A DNA stretch of 64,000 bases from WHSW01 sp963767475 (GCA_963767475.1 CAVYEI010000003.1:558001-622000); one strand, 5' to 3'. Positions 31,924 through 41,316 are shown, counted from the stretch's first letter. Numbers and translations are program-made. Notes: generated by a model not told the origin, from the letters alone.

Positions 31924-33335
31924 CACCCAGTCCGCTTGCGGAGCTTGACCGCCCTGGTCTTGCTGTTCGCGGTGCCGGCGGTCGGGGTGAAGGTGACCTC
32001 GGCCTTGACCTTGACCTTGCCGGCCTGATTCAGCTTCGTCCCTTTCTTGCCCTTGGCCTTGACCGGCAGCTTCACCTCGCCCGCCGCGCCGGCTGTCCTC
32101 GCTGCCTTCTTCAGACCCTTGCCGGAGAGCGACAGGCTGCCGGCGCCCGGGACCTCGACGATGAGGCTCGCCGTGCCCTTCTCCTTATTGCGCTTCAGCT
32201 TGCCGAAGCCGAACTCGTTCGAGGGAGCCGGCGGCAGCATCTCCGTCTCCGCCGGGCCCTCGATCTTGCGGATCCGTTGGTTGCCGAGGTCGGCGATCAG
32301 GTAGCTCCCGTCGGGCAGCAGGGCGATGTCCACAGGTCCCTCGAGCTGGGCCGCAGTCGCGGGGCCGCCGTCTCCGGAGAGCCCGCTGGTTCCGGTGCCG
32401 GCGACGGTGCTGATCGTCCCGTCCGGGGCCACCCTGCGAACCGTGTCGTTGCCGGTGTCGGCGATCAGGATTCCACCGTCGGGGGTCGGAACGGCAGCCC
32501 GGGGCGAGCTGAGCTGCGCCGCGGTGGCGGGCCCGCCGTCGCCGGAGTAGCCCGCGCCGGCCGTCCCGGCAACGGTCGTGATCGTCCCGCCCGGTGAGAC
32601 CCTGCGAACCCTGCTGTTACCGGTGTCGGCGATCAGGTAGCCGCCGTCGGGCGTCGAGGCGACTCCGTTTGGGACGAGGATCTGAGCGAGGTCGGCGGCA
32701 CCACCATCGCCGGAATAGCCGCCGGTGGCGCTGCCCGCAACCGTGGTCACGATTCCTCCGGCGCTGACCTTGCGGATCCGGTTGTTACCACTGTCAGTGA
32801 TCAGGTAGCCGCCGTCAGCAGTCGTGTCGATGCCGGCCACGTGGGTGAACTGGGCCGCCGTCGCAAGGCCGCCATCGCCGCCGAAGCCGAAGGTGGTGCC
32901 GGCGACGGTGCTGATCGTCCCGTCGGCCGCGACCTGGCGAATGCGGGTGTTAAGGGTGTCCGAGATCAGGTATCCGCCGCTCGTGGTGACGGCCGTCGCG
33001 AAGGGAGTGTCGATCTCGGCCGCGATCGCGGGGCCACCATCGCCAGACTGGCCGGTGCCGCCGTTGCCGGCGACTGTGCTGATCACGCCAGCAGCGGAAA
33101 CCTTGCGGATACGGTGGTTGGAGCTGTCGGCGATCAGGTAGCCGCCGTCGGGAGTCACGGTGACCCCCGCAGGGGCCTTGAGCTGCGCGGCCGTCGCAGG
33201 GCCGCCGTCGCCACTGAATCCGTAGTCGGTTCCGGCGACGGTGGTGATGTCGCCGGTCGCGGCGCGGGCGCTGGGCGCGAACGCGAGCAGCGCGCCCGCG
33301 AGACCGGCGGCCGCGGTAAGCGTGACTCGCTGCAT
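31923..33335 (-). CDS. Secreted NHL-repeat beta-propeller protein
   Basis: A 470-residue exported protein. A signal peptide (AAGLAGALLAFAPSARA) is followed by six NHL-type repeats of about 54 residues, each with a STVAGTG-GxSGDGGPAT core and a DGGYLIADTGNxRIRKV end; together they form one beta-propeller. The last 100 residues are a basic beta-domain (KLPVKAKGKKGTKLNQAG). The ATG at 33333-33335 has GGAGGG upstream. It lies in the middle of a three-gene operon with RTX proteins. Such propellers bind proteins or carbohydrates; the ligand is unknown. Confidence 0.88.
   Translation of the reverse strand: MQRVTLTAAAGLAGALLAFAPSARAATGDITTVAGTDYGFSGDGGPATAAQLKAPAGVTVTPDGGYLIADSSNHRIRKVSAAGVISTVAGNGGTGQSGDGGPAIAAEIDTPFATAVTTSGGYLISDTLNTRIRQVAADGTISTVAGTTFGFGGDGGLATAAQFTHVAGIDTTADGGYLITDSGNNRIRKVSAGGIVTTVAGSATGGYSGDGGAADLAQILVPNGVASTPDGGYLIADTGNSRVRRVSPGGTITTVAGTAGAGYSGDGGPATAAQLSSPRAAVPTPDGGILIADTGNDTVRRVAPDGTISTVAGTGTSGLSGDGGPATAAQLEGPVDIALLPDGSYLIADLGNQRIRKIEGPAETEMLPPAPSNEFGFGKLKRNKEKGTASLIVEVPGAGSLSLSGKGLKKAARTAGAAGEVKLPVKAKGKKGTKLNQAGKVKVKAEVTFTPTAGTANSKTRAVKLRKRTG
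32284..33260 (-). repeat. Six tandem NHL repeats (about 160 bp each)
   Basis: Coding-sequence repeats with a period of about 54 codons. Each has a near-identical block for SGDGGPAT and GGYLIADTGN; DNA similarity between units is visible by eye (for example 'gtcggcgatcag' and 'ccgccgtcgcc' recur in each on the plus strand). Confidence 0.7.
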
Positions 33336-33367
33336 GTGTCTGTCCCTCCTTGCCTTCACGGTTCGTC

Positions 33368-34804
33368 TCATCGCTTCCCCCTCAAGACCTTGAACTTCCA
33401 GCTCGCCGGGGTCGGGTCGACGAGGTCGCCGGCGACGGCGCGGGCCTCGAAGGTGTGCTTGCCGCGGTTCAGCTTCTTCACCTTTGCCGGGGAGCTGCAA
33501 GGCTTGAAGCCCTTCTTGTCCAGCTTGCACTCGAACCTCGCCGCGGGGTCGTCGGAGGAGAAGCTGAACCTGGCCTTGCGCTTGCTCAGCTTTCGCTTCG
33601 GACCCTTGCCCTTGATCGTCTCCGGCGCGGTGCTCCCCGGCGGGGGAGCGAGCGGGAAGGTGACGGTCTCGCAGCCGGTCAGCGTGTCGACGCCGACCGG
33701 ATCCGCGGTGACGGTGTCGATCTCCGTTCCGCAGTCGCCGTCGTCGGGGCCGCCGTCGCGAACGAACAACGAGTCGGCCCCGGGTCCAGCCGCGAGCTCG
33801 TCGACCCCGCCGCGGCCGTCCAGCACGTCATCGCCCCCGCCGCCGACGAGCAGGTTTGGCCCGGCGTCGCCGCGCAGGACGTCGCTGAGCGCTGTCCCGC
33901 CGAGGCGCTCGACCGCTATCAGCGAGTCGGTGCCGGCGGCACCCGTGTTCTGCGGGCCGGCGATCGCGAGGTCAACCGTGACTCCCGCAATGACTCCGGG
34001 AGTAATGCCGTAACCCACCGAGTCGGTGCCGGAGCCGCCGTCGATTGAGTCGTTGCCGGCGTCGGGCTCCAGGGTGTCGTTCCCGGCGTTGCCGAGCAGC
34101 GTGTCGTCCCCGTTGTTGCCGAACACGACGTCGTCACCGTCGCCGCCGGCCAGCAGGTCGGGTCCAGCGCCGCCGAAGAACGTGATCCGATCGGTCAGCG
34201 GTCCGCCGGTGCCCGCCCCGCCCTCCGCGCGGAGGGTGCCCCCGCCGTCCTCGGTGATGCCGGTGAGCGCGGGCACGCCGGCGGGGAAGACGTCCGCGTC
34301 CGGCAGAACCTCGCCTGAGAACGCGTTGGTGTTGATCCCCGAGGTGCCGAAGCGAATCGGGAAGCCGAACGTGGTCGCCCCGATGCCGAGCGCCGAGCCT
34401 GGCCGGTCGTTGAGATTCACCGAGATCTCGATCTCCGGCGTCCCCTCCCCCGCGGCGTTCGCACCCGGCGCGAAGCGGCTCGAGCCGCGAATGAGGACCT
34501 CGTTCTCGCCCGCGCCCACCGCGTTGAAGATGGAGATCACGTTGGTGGTGGTCACAGTGGGTGTCCCGCCTGCGCACGCGATCGGGTTGCTGTCCTCCAC
34601 CACGATCTCCCCGCCGTCCAGCACGGAGAGGAACGCGTCGTCGGCTATCTCCGGCAGCTGGACCTCGAGCACTCCCCCTCCGAAGGCGCACGTTGTCGCC
34701 GCCGGCGCCGTAGCGGGTGCCGCGAGCAGCGCGCCGGACAATGCGGTACTCGCGAGTGTCAACACCACCCGCTTCGCGACCACCTTCCCCACGAACTGAT
34801 TCAC
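33368..34804 (-). CDS. Secreted RTX-type calcium-binding repeat protein with Ig-like C-terminus
   Basis: A 478-residue exported protein and first gene of the three-gene operon. It has a signal peptide (residues 1-35), a beta-rich N-terminal domain to about 205, then RTX nonapeptides (GGDGDDVVFGNNGDDTLLGNAGNDTL, split over residues 215-245, and VGGGGDDVLDGRGG later). The C-terminal Ig-like domain begins KGKGPKRKLSKRK and has two Cys (FECKLDKKGFKPC) that match the other RTX protein. The GTG start (34802-34804) is preceded by GAGGAG. It probably sits at the cell surface and binds calcium. Confidence 0.87.
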   Translation of the reverse strand: MNQFVGKVVAKRVVLTLASTALSGALLAAPATAPAATTCAFGGGVLEVQLPEIADDAFLSVLDGGEIVVEDSNPIACAGGTPTVTTTNVISIFNAVGAGENEVLIRGSSRFAPGANAAGEGTPEIEISVNLNDRPGSALGIGATTFGFPIRFGTSGINTNAFSGEVLPDADVFPAGVPALTGITEDGGGTLRAEGGAGTGGPLTDRITFFGGAGPDLLAGGDGDDVVFGNNGDDTLLGNAGNDTLEPDAGNDSIDGGSGTDSVGYGITPGVIAGVTVDLAIAGPQNTGAAGTDSLIAVERLGGTALSDVLRGDAGPNLLVGGGGDDVLDGRGGVDELAAGPGADSLFVRDGGPDDGDCGTEIDTVTADPVGVDTLTGCETVTFPLAPPPGSTAPETIKGKGPKRKLSKRKARFSFSSDDPAARFECKLDKKGFKPCSSPAKVKKLNRGKHTFEARAVAGDLVDPTPASWKFKVLRGKR

Positions 34805-34829
34805 CCCGCTCCTCGTGCGCTGTCGACAT

Positions 34830-34847
34830 CACGTCCCCCCGGACGTG
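34830..34847. promoter_or_regulatory. Palindrome CACGTCC-CCCC-GGACGTG upstream of the RTX/NHL operon
   Basis: Perfect 7-base arms (34830-34836 and 34841-34847) around CCCC. Flanking TCGA tetrads on both sides extend the symmetry with a three-base bulge. It lies 26 bases upstream of the RTX start and 75 bases after the LuxR-type gene stop (34922), on the same strand. It could be an operator for the operon or a terminator for the regulator gene; no T-run favours termination. Confidence 0.5.
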
Positions 34848-34921
34848 TCGAAAGCCTCGCGGGAGTCGACGCCGCCCGCCATCGTGGAAACCCCGTATTC
34901 GCGCAGTGGCGCAGGCGTTAG

Positions 34922-37828
34922 CTAGTCGGAGCGGCCGGCGCGCCCGCGTTCGACCGCGGCGGCGAGCGCGGTCCGGCGCGAGACGCCGAGCTTGCGGTAA
35001 GCGTGCGTGAGGTGGGTCTCCACGGTGCGCTCGGAGACGTGCAGTGCGGCAGCGATCTGCTTGTTCGTCCTGCCCCTGTGCACGAGCCCGGCGATCTCGA
35101 GCTCGCGCGGGCTGAGCGAGCCCAGGCGGGGCCGGTCCGAGTCGCCCGTGGCCTTGGCTCGCGGCACGCGGCGACCGAGCCGGCGCAGCTCGCGTGCGGC
35201 CTGGTCGCGTAGGGCGAGCGCACCGCAGGCCTCGAGCTCGTTACGGGCGGACTCCAAGGTCGCGATCGCCTCCTCCCGCTCGCCCGCCGCCGCAAGCGCC
35301 ACGCCGTGAAGGGTCCGAGCGAGCTCGGCGTCGATGCGGTTGCCGGCGGTGCTGAGGTGGTCGGCGGCGCTCGCCGCGACCTCGGCGGCGCCCACCGCAT
35401 CCCCTCGCTCCAGCAGCACCCAGGCGCGCGCCTGCTCCGCCCAACCGGTGCGGCCGGGCAGCCCGAGCCCTTCGGCCGCCGCCGCCGCGCGCTCGGCCCA
35501 GCCCTCGGCGCGATCAAGCTCGCCGAGCTGCAGCTCGGCGCGGGTGAGGACCGGGTACCAGCGGGGTTGGTAGATGCGCTCGTTGAGCGGCAGGCCGGGA
35601 CCGCCCCCGGCTTCGAGCATCCGCTCGCGGCAGCCGGCCGGATCGCCGGCCTCGAGCTGCGCCTCGGCGAGGAAGAAGCCGACGACCGCGCTCACTTGGT
35701 CGGCTCGTCCCGCCGAGAGCTCCACGGCGCGCTCGCCCGCCGCGAAGGCCGCCGCCGCGTCCCCGGCCAGCCACGCCGACCAGCACCGGTTCCCCAGCGC
35801 CCAGACGAGGAACTCGCTCTCGCCGGTGAGCTCGGCGCTCGCGATCGCGTCCTCGTAGCACCGCGTCGCCCCTGGCAGGTCTCCCTCCCATTGACGTGCG
35901 TAACCGAGAAACAGCAACACCTCGACGAGCACGGAACCCTGGCCGCTCGACCGCGCGACCTCGAGGGCACGCTCCATATGCCGGCGTGCCGAGTTGCAGC
36001 GCTCGAGCATCAACTCTGCCAGCCCGAGTCGAGCGAAGGTGTGGAGCCAGGGCGCGAGCTCGGCGTCATCCAGCCGGTCGAAGATGGCGCTGGCGGCCCC
36101 GAGCTCCCGGTGGGCCGCCGCGACCGTGCCCAGCCGCGCCTCCCAGAGGGCACAGAGGACCCGCGCCGTGGCTTCGAGCCCTCGGTTGCGGTCGGCGAGC
36201 GCCTGCGAGAGCACCTCCCGGGCCAGGACGTGTGCCTGCTCGTAGTCGAGCCTCCACAGGCTCACCGAGGCGAGCGCGAGCTTGAGCGTCGCCGCCTCGG
36301 AGGCTTGGTGGCTGGGAACCTCCGTGAGCGCGTCGAACAGCAGCGAGCGAGCGTCGTCGGTGCGGCCGAGGAGGAACTCCATCGCAGCGCATGCGGCGAT
36401 CAAACGGGTGCGCTGGGCACCCGCGTCCGGCGGCACGAGCGCGATCGCCTCGCGCAGAGCGTCACGACTCTCCGGGATCTGACCGGCCGCGCCGAGCGCC
36501 GTCGCCATTGGGGCCAGCAGCCGGAGCCGGGGCTCGGGGTCGTCTGTCGCCAGCAGGCGCAGGGCCGCGCCGAAGCAGTGCGCGGCGGTGGCCGGTGCCC
36601 GCGGCGTCGCGGCGTGTCCCGCCTGGGTCAGCAAGGCGATTGAGTGCTCGTCGCCAACCGCGGCAGAGCACTCGATGTGGCGTGCGTATTCGCCCGGCGC
36701 GGCGCCGCGATCCTCCAACGCCGCCGCCAGCCGTCCATGCGCGGCCAGGCGCCAGCCCGGCTTCGCCGACTCGTAGACCGCGCTGCGCACGATCGGATGA
36801 CGGAAGCGGAAGCGGCGCGGCAACTCGGTTGGTCGGACGAGGTCCGCGTCGAGCAGCTCGTCAAGCAGGGCCAGAGCCCTAGCGGCGTCGATGTCCGCCG
36901 CGACTGCCGCGAGCTCCGGATCGAAAGGATCGCCGAAGACGGCCGCACCCTCCAGCATCGCGCGGGATTCCAAGCTCAGCGCGCGAAGCTCGCCCGCGAG
37001 GGCGGCGGTGACGGCGTCGGGAACCTCGGTGGCCCAGGCCCCGCTGGCCGACGGGGGCCGGGCGCCGCTGGGAGCCGCCCGCAGGAGCTCCTGGAGGTAG
37101 AACGGGTTGCCGCCACTCTCACGGTGCAGCTCGACTCGCTCCGCGTCGGGAACGTCCCCTCCGAGCAGCTCGTCGACGTCCGCAGGCCCCAGGGGGCGCA
37201 GGTCGAGGCTCGTGGTGGCGGCGTCGGACGCCGACCTCAGCGCGCCGACCAACCCAGGTGCGACCTGTCGCGGGCGATAGGCGAATGCGAGCAGCACCGG
37301 CCCGCCGGGCCGCCGTCGGACCAGGTGGGAGAGGAGCTCGATCGAGGCGTCGTCCGCCCACTGGACGTCGTCGAGAGCGAGGACCAACGGCCGGCGCTTC
37401 GCCAACAGCGAAAGCAGTGACCCCACAGCGCGATGCGAGCGGTAACGCTCGTCGGGGAGGCCCGGCGCGGGATCCTCGCCGAGCTCCGCCATCGACCCGA
37501 AGACCGCGGCGAGCTCGCCGGCGCTTCCCCGGTCCAGCGGTTCGAAGAGCCGCGGGTTGAGCGAGCCGAGGTAGTCGTCGAGGGCGTCGACGAAGGCGGC
37601 GAACGGAACCCCGCCCTCGAACTCCGCGGCGCGGCCGGTGAGCACGAGGAGCTCACGCGCGTCCGCCCGATCGCAGAGCTCCTCGAGCAACGCTGTCTTG
37701 CCGATGCCGGGCTCCCCCACAACCGCGATCACCGTCCCCGAATTGCTCGAGAGCGCGTCGAGCGCGCGGTCGATCGCGGACAGCTCACGGGTCCGACCGA
37801 CGAGCCCTGCTGGCTCCAGTCGCGTCAC
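34922..37828 (-). CDS. Large ATP-binding LuxR (LAL/MalT-like) transcriptional regulator
   Basis: A 968-residue regulator. An AAA/STAND ATPase lies at the N-terminus with Walker A GEPGIGKTA near residue 38 and Walker B LVLALDDVQWADD near residue 150. A long TPR-like helical middle follows. The C-terminal LuxR helix-turn-helix (about residues 900-960) reads LSPRELEIAGLVHRG with TNKQIAAALHVSERTVETH. The start is the GTG at 37826-37828 (VTRLEPAGLVGR); an upstream in-frame ATG gives 33 extra residues with poor conservation. The gene directly precedes the secreted-protein operon, which suggests control of it. The inducer is unknown. Confidence 0.92.
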   Translation of the reverse strand: MTRLEPAGLVGRTRELSAIDRALDALSSNSGTVIAVVGEPGIGKTALLEELCDRADARELLVLTGRAAEFEGGVPFAAFVDALDDYLGSLNPRLFEPLDRGSAGELAAVFGSMAELGEDPAPGLPDERYRSHRAVGSLLSLLAKRRPLVLALDDVQWADDASIELLSHLVRRRPGGPVLLAFAYRPRQVAPGLVGALRSASDAATTSLDLRPLGPADVDELLGGDVPDAERVELHRESGGNPFYLQELLRAAPSGARPPSASGAWATEVPDAVTAALAGELRALSLESRAMLEGAAVFGDPFDPELAAVAADIDAARALALLDELLDADLVRPTELPRRFRFRHPIVRSAVYESAKPGWRLAAHGRLAAALEDRGAAPGEYARHIECSAAVGDEHSIALLTQAGHAATPRAPATAAHCFGAALRLLATDDPEPRLRLLAPMATALGAAGQIPESRDALREAIALVPPDAGAQRTRLIAACAAMEFLLGRTDDARSLLFDALTEVPSHQASEAATLKLALASVSLWRLDYEQAHVLAREVLSQALADRNRGLEATARVLCALWEARLGTVAAAHRELGAASAIFDRLDDAELAPWLHTFARLGLAELMLERCNSARRHMERALEVARSSGQGSVLVEVLLFLGYARQWEGDLPGATRCYEDAIASAELTGESEFLVWALGNRCWSAWLAGDAAAAFAAGERAVELSAGRADQVSAVVGFFLAEAQLEAGDPAGCRERMLEAGGGPGLPLNERIYQPRWYPVLTRAELQLGELDRAEGWAERAAAAAEGLGLPGRTGWAEQARAWVLLERGDAVGAAEVAASAADHLSTAGNRIDAELARTLHGVALAAAGEREEAIATLESARNELEACGALALRDQAARELRRLGRRVPRAKATGDSDRPRLGSLSPRELEIAGLVHRGRTNKQIAAALHVSERTVETHLTHAYRKLGVSRRTALAAAVERGRAGRSD

Positions 37829-37929
37829 GAAGGTCGTCGTCTCGTCCTTTCGAACGTGGTCTCGCCCCCCGGAGCGAGTACGGGGGTTCCACGATAGTCG
37901 GAACCCTGGCCCACCCGCAAGCTGCAACC

Positions 37930-38172
37930 GTGCCCTCGTACCTGCTCCAGCATCGCCATACCGCCGATGAGTGTGGACGGTGTTTCGCCGCCTGGAAGGA
38001 CGTGACCGGGCCCCTGCGGCACAGCACCGCGCTCGCCACGTGTCGCCGAGGCGGCCACGAGCTCTGGTGGTGCGTGGAGGCGACCGACCCCGGCGCCGCG
38101 CTCGCGCTGCTGCCGCGGTACGTCGCCGATCGCACCGAGGCGGTGCTGGTCGATCCGGTAGAGGTTCCCTAG
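37930..38172 (+). CDS. Small Cys/His-rich conserved protein
   Basis: An 80-residue protein starting at GTG 37930. Notable residues are HRHTADECGRCF, TCRRGGH and ELWWCVEATDP: four cysteines and several histidines in the first 50 positions. The C-terminal part reads LLPRYVADRTEAVLV. Possibly a small metal-binding or ferredoxin-fold (DUF4242-like) domain; I cannot name a family with certainty. It is divergent from the LuxR-type gene. No ribosome-binding site is evident. Confidence 0.6.
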   Translation: MPSYLLQHRHTADECGRCFAAWKDVTGPLRHSTALATCRRGGHELWWCVEATDPGAALALLPRYVADRTEAVLVDPVEVP

Positions 38173-38225
38173 CCCTGGCCCACGCCTACGGCGCACCGGG
38201 CGGTAGCCGACTAGAGTTCCACCCG

Positions 38226-38549
38226 ATGACCGCAGAGGTCCACTACATCGAATGGCACATCGTGCCCTTCCGGCGCGACCGCTTCCTCGAAGTCTGGACA
38301 CCGGCGCTCGACCGCGCGCTCGCCTACGGCGCCCGCAGCGCCCTCCTCACCCGCAACGAGGATGACACCCTGCACATCCGCCAGGTGACCGTCTGGGAGA
38401 GCCGTGCCGATCATGAGCAGTGGTGGTTCTCGGACGAGATCTCCGCCCTGCGCCAGGCCGCCCTCGCCTACTTCCACAAGCCGATCGATCAGCACTGGCA
38501 CGCCCGGGTCGCCGAAGCGGCGATTCAGACAAACGGCCAGCCGAGCTAG
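38226..38549 (+). CDS. Small conserved protein, likely dimeric alpha-beta barrel
   Basis: A 107-residue protein from ATG 38226. HYIEWHIVPFRRDRFLEVWTPALDRAL followed by VTVWESRADHEQWWFSDEI suggests a ferredoxin-like, antibiotic-monooxygenase/EthD-type fold, with conserved Trp pairs. No catalytic set is certain. It lies 53 bases after the small Cys/His protein on the same strand and may be co-transcribed. Confidence 0.65.
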   Translation: MTAEVHYIEWHIVPFRRDRFLEVWTPALDRALAYGARSALLTRNEDDTLHIRQVTVWESRADHEQWWFSDEISALRQAALAYFHKPIDQHWHARVAEAAIQTNGQPS

Positions 38550-38582
38550 CGCCCACTCGTTATCCGCTTCGGCAGCGGCTAC

Positions 38583-38601
38583 GGTTGGTGTTCAACCAAC
38601 C
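38583..38601 (+). promoter_or_regulatory. Hairpin in the leader of the sugar-dehydrogenase gene
   Basis: GGTTGGT (38583-38589) pairs exactly with ACCAACC (38595-38601) over GTTCA. It ends 21 bases before the GTG start at 38623 and just ahead of the SD. It may be an operator or a 5'-UTR hairpin. Confidence 0.4.
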
Positions 38602-38622
38602 CTTGGATCGGGGAGCTTTTCG

Positions 38623-41316
38623 GTGTGTGCGTATCGGAAAGACGACCAGGGGGGACTTGGACGCGCGACTGCGCCGGGGCGCAAGCGCCTACACGGATCG
38701 GCACTCGCCTTTGGCTGTTTGTTCGCCTTCGCGGCCTCGGTGAGCGGCGCCCAGGCGCTGCCGCCGGGCTTCAACGAGTCGACGACGATTAGCGGGCTCG
38801 ACCTGCCCACGGCTGTGCGATTCGCGCCCGGCGGTCAGGTCTTCGTCGCCGAGAAGAGCGGCTTGATCAAGGCCTTCGACAACCTCTCGGACCCGAGCGC
38901 GACGCCCGTCGCGGACCTGCGAGTCGAGGTCTACAACACCTGGGACCGCGGATTGCTCGGAATCGCGCTCGACCCCGCCTTCGCCTCCAACCGCTTCCTC
39001 TACGCGCTCTATACCCGCAACGCCAAGATCGGCGGCGAGCCGCCGTTCTGGCCGACGCTTGACGGAACCAACGACGATTGCCTGGGGCCGGTCGAACCGC
39101 CGGACCCCGCCGAGCCGGGGCCGCTCTCCGAAGGCTGTGTCGCCAGCGCCCGGCTCGTGCGCCTGAAGCTCTCCTCGGGCCTCGACTCGGTGATCGCGTC
39201 GAAGACCCTGATCGAAGACGAATGGTGTCAGCAGTTCCCCAGCCACTCGATCGGTTCGATGGCCTTCGACTCGCAGGGATACCTCTACGTCAGCGCCGGG
39301 GACGCGGCCCTCTATGGCGACTCCGACTGGGGTCAGTGGGGGATACCGAAGAACCCGTGTGGCGATCCGCCGGGCGCCGTCGGAGACGAGCTCACCCCGC
39401 CGAGCGCCGAGGGCGGCGTGCTCAGGTCGCAGGATCTGCGTACCACGGCCGATCCCACCGGCCTCGACGGCAGCGTGATCCGAATCGATCCAGAGACCGG
39501 CGACCCGGCCCCCGCCAACCCGCTCACCGGCCCCGATCTGAACGCTCGCCGGATCGTCGCCTACGGCTTCCGTAATCCGTTTCGGATCGCGATCCGCCCC
39601 GGCACGGACGAGCTCTGGGTCGGCGACGTCGGTTGGGGTCACTGGGAGGAGATCAACCGGGTGCCCGCGATCTCGCCTGGAACCGCGCGCAACTTCGGCT
39701 GGCCCTGCTACGAGGCCGCCGAGCGGATCTACGGCATGCTCGGCATCTGCCAGGACCTGTACTCGGATTCCGACCTCGGGCTGAATCCGGTCGTCGCCCC
39801 GATCTTCAGCTACGAGCATCTGCAGCCCGCTTTCCCGGGGGACACCTGCGACAGCGGGTCCTCAGCCACCTCCGGGCTCGCCTTCGAGAGCTCGAGCTCG
39901 TTTCCCGACCACTACCGCGACGCGCTCTTCTTCGCCGACTACGCGCGCAACTGCATCTGGGTGATGCCGGACACCGACGGCGACGAGATTCCCGACGCGA
40001 GCGCCGTCGAGAGCTTCCGGCCGGACGCCAGCGGGCCGGTCGACCTCCAGTTCGGCCCCGAGGGCGCGCTCTACTACGCGTCGATCGGCGACGGCCAGAT
40101 CCGCAAGATCGCCTACCACGGCCCGGTCGCCGTCGCCTCCGCCTCGCCCGACGAAGGTGAGGCTCCGCTGGAGGTGACGCTCAGCGGCGACGGCTCGAGC
40201 GACCCCGACGACCCGCCGGAATCGCTTGATTTCGAGTGGGACCTCGACGCTGACGGCGCATACGACGACGCGAATGGGATCACCGTCACTCATACCTACG
40301 CCGCGCAGGGCTCCTACGTCGCCCGCCTCAGAGTGATCGACCCGGCCGGCAACGAGGCCCTGGGCTCGGCGTCGATCGACGTCGGCAACGGTGCACCCTC
40401 GCCGGAGATCTCGACCCCGGCCGAGGGCACCACCTGGCGGGTCGGCGACACGATCGAGTTCACGGGCTCGGCGACCGATCCTGAGGATGGCGTCGTACCG
40501 GCGACGGAACTCGATTGGGAGGTCGATCTCGCGCACTGCCCAGCCAGCTGCCACATCCATTCGCTCTTGGGCCTCCTGGGCCAGGCCGGCGGCAGCGTGA
40601 CCGCGCCGCCGCACGAGTACCCCTCGCACCTGGTGCTGACGCTGACGGCGACCGATGCCTTCGGCCGCTCGGCCTCGATCAGCCGCCTGCTGGATCCGCT
40701 CACCAGCCAGATCACGGTCGATAGCTCGCCGCCGGGCCTGGAGGTGACGCTCGACGACCAGACCGAGCCAAGCCCGCTGACGAGGACCGAGATCGTCGGC
40801 TCCTCCCACGGAGTCAGCACCGAACCCGCGCAGGAGCACGGGGCGGATGAGTGGCTGTGGCAATCCTGGTCCGACAACGGTCCCCTCGCACACAGCGTCG
40901 TCGCCACTGACGAGGACACCAGCGTGACTGCCAAGTTCGAGTTCGAGCCGGAGCTGGTGCCTGTCCCGCCGGTGCCCGAGCCACCGGAGCCGGAGCCAGA
41001 GCCGCGAACCTGCATGGGAGTGACAGCCACTCATGTCGGCACCGATTTCGCCGAGACCATCGTCGGCGGCCCGGGGAACGACGCGATCGTCGCCGCCGGC
41101 GGCAGCGACGTGATCCGCGGTCGCGGCGGCGAGGACGTGATCTGCGCGGGACGCGGTAGCGACCGGCTGCGCGGCGGCGGCGGCGACGACCGGATCGCCG
41201 GCGACGCGGGCCCCGACGACCTGCGGGGAGGAGCCGGCGTTGACGAGCTGCGGGGCGGGGCCGGAATCGATACCTGCCCCGACCCGGAGGCCGACAAGCT
41301 CAGCAGCTGCGGCTAG
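38623..41316 (+). CDS. Secreted PQQ-dependent sugar dehydrogenase with PKD and RTX-type tail
   Basis: An 897-residue exported protein. The signal sequence runs to about residue 47. A six-bladed GSDH beta-propeller spans about 55-500: LPTAVRFAPGGQVFVAEKSG, GLLGIALDPAF, AYGFRNPFRIAIRPG, DVGWGHWEEINRV and DALFFADYARNCIWVM. A PKD domain lies near 505-590 (DFEWDLDADGAYDD), a further beta-domain follows, then a proline/glutamate linker (VPEPPEPEPEP). The tail has GGPGND and GGGGDD calcium-repeat nonapeptides. Family members oxidise aldoses with PQQ. The GTG start has GGGGAG upstream. A paralog begins at 60488. Confidence 0.9.
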   Translation: MCAYRKDDQGGLGRATAPGRKRLHGSALAFGCLFAFAASVSGAQALPPGFNESTTISGLDLPTAVRFAPGGQVFVAEKSGLIKAFDNLSDPSATPVADLRVEVYNTWDRGLLGIALDPAFASNRFLYALYTRNAKIGGEPPFWPTLDGTNDDCLGPVEPPDPAEPGPLSEGCVASARLVRLKLSSGLDSVIASKTLIEDEWCQQFPSHSIGSMAFDSQGYLYVSAGDAALYGDSDWGQWGIPKNPCGDPPGAVGDELTPPSAEGGVLRSQDLRTTADPTGLDGSVIRIDPETGDPAPANPLTGPDLNARRIVAYGFRNPFRIAIRPGTDELWVGDVGWGHWEEINRVPAISPGTARNFGWPCYEAAERIYGMLGICQDLYSDSDLGLNPVVAPIFSYEHLQPAFPGDTCDSGSSATSGLAFESSSSFPDHYRDALFFADYARNCIWVMPDTDGDEIPDASAVESFRPDASGPVDLQFGPEGALYYASIGDGQIRKIAYHGPVAVASASPDEGEAPLEVTLSGDGSSDPDDPPESLDFEWDLDADGAYDDANGITVTHTYAAQGSYVARLRVIDPAGNEALGSASIDVGNGAPSPEISTPAEGTTWRVGDTIEFTGSATDPEDGVVPATELDWEVDLAHCPASCHIHSLLGLLGQAGGSVTAPPHEYPSHLVLTLTATDAFGRSASISRLLDPLTSQITVDSSPPGLEVTLDDQTEPSPLTRTEIVGSSHGVSTEPAQEHGADEWLWQSWSDNGPLAHSVVATDEDTSVTAKFEFEPELVPVPPVPEPPEPEPEPRTCMGVTATHVGTDFAETIVGGPGNDAIVAAGGSDVIRGRGGEDVICAGRGSDRLRGGGGDDRIAGDAGPDDLRGGAGVDELRGGAGIDTCPDPEADKLSSCG

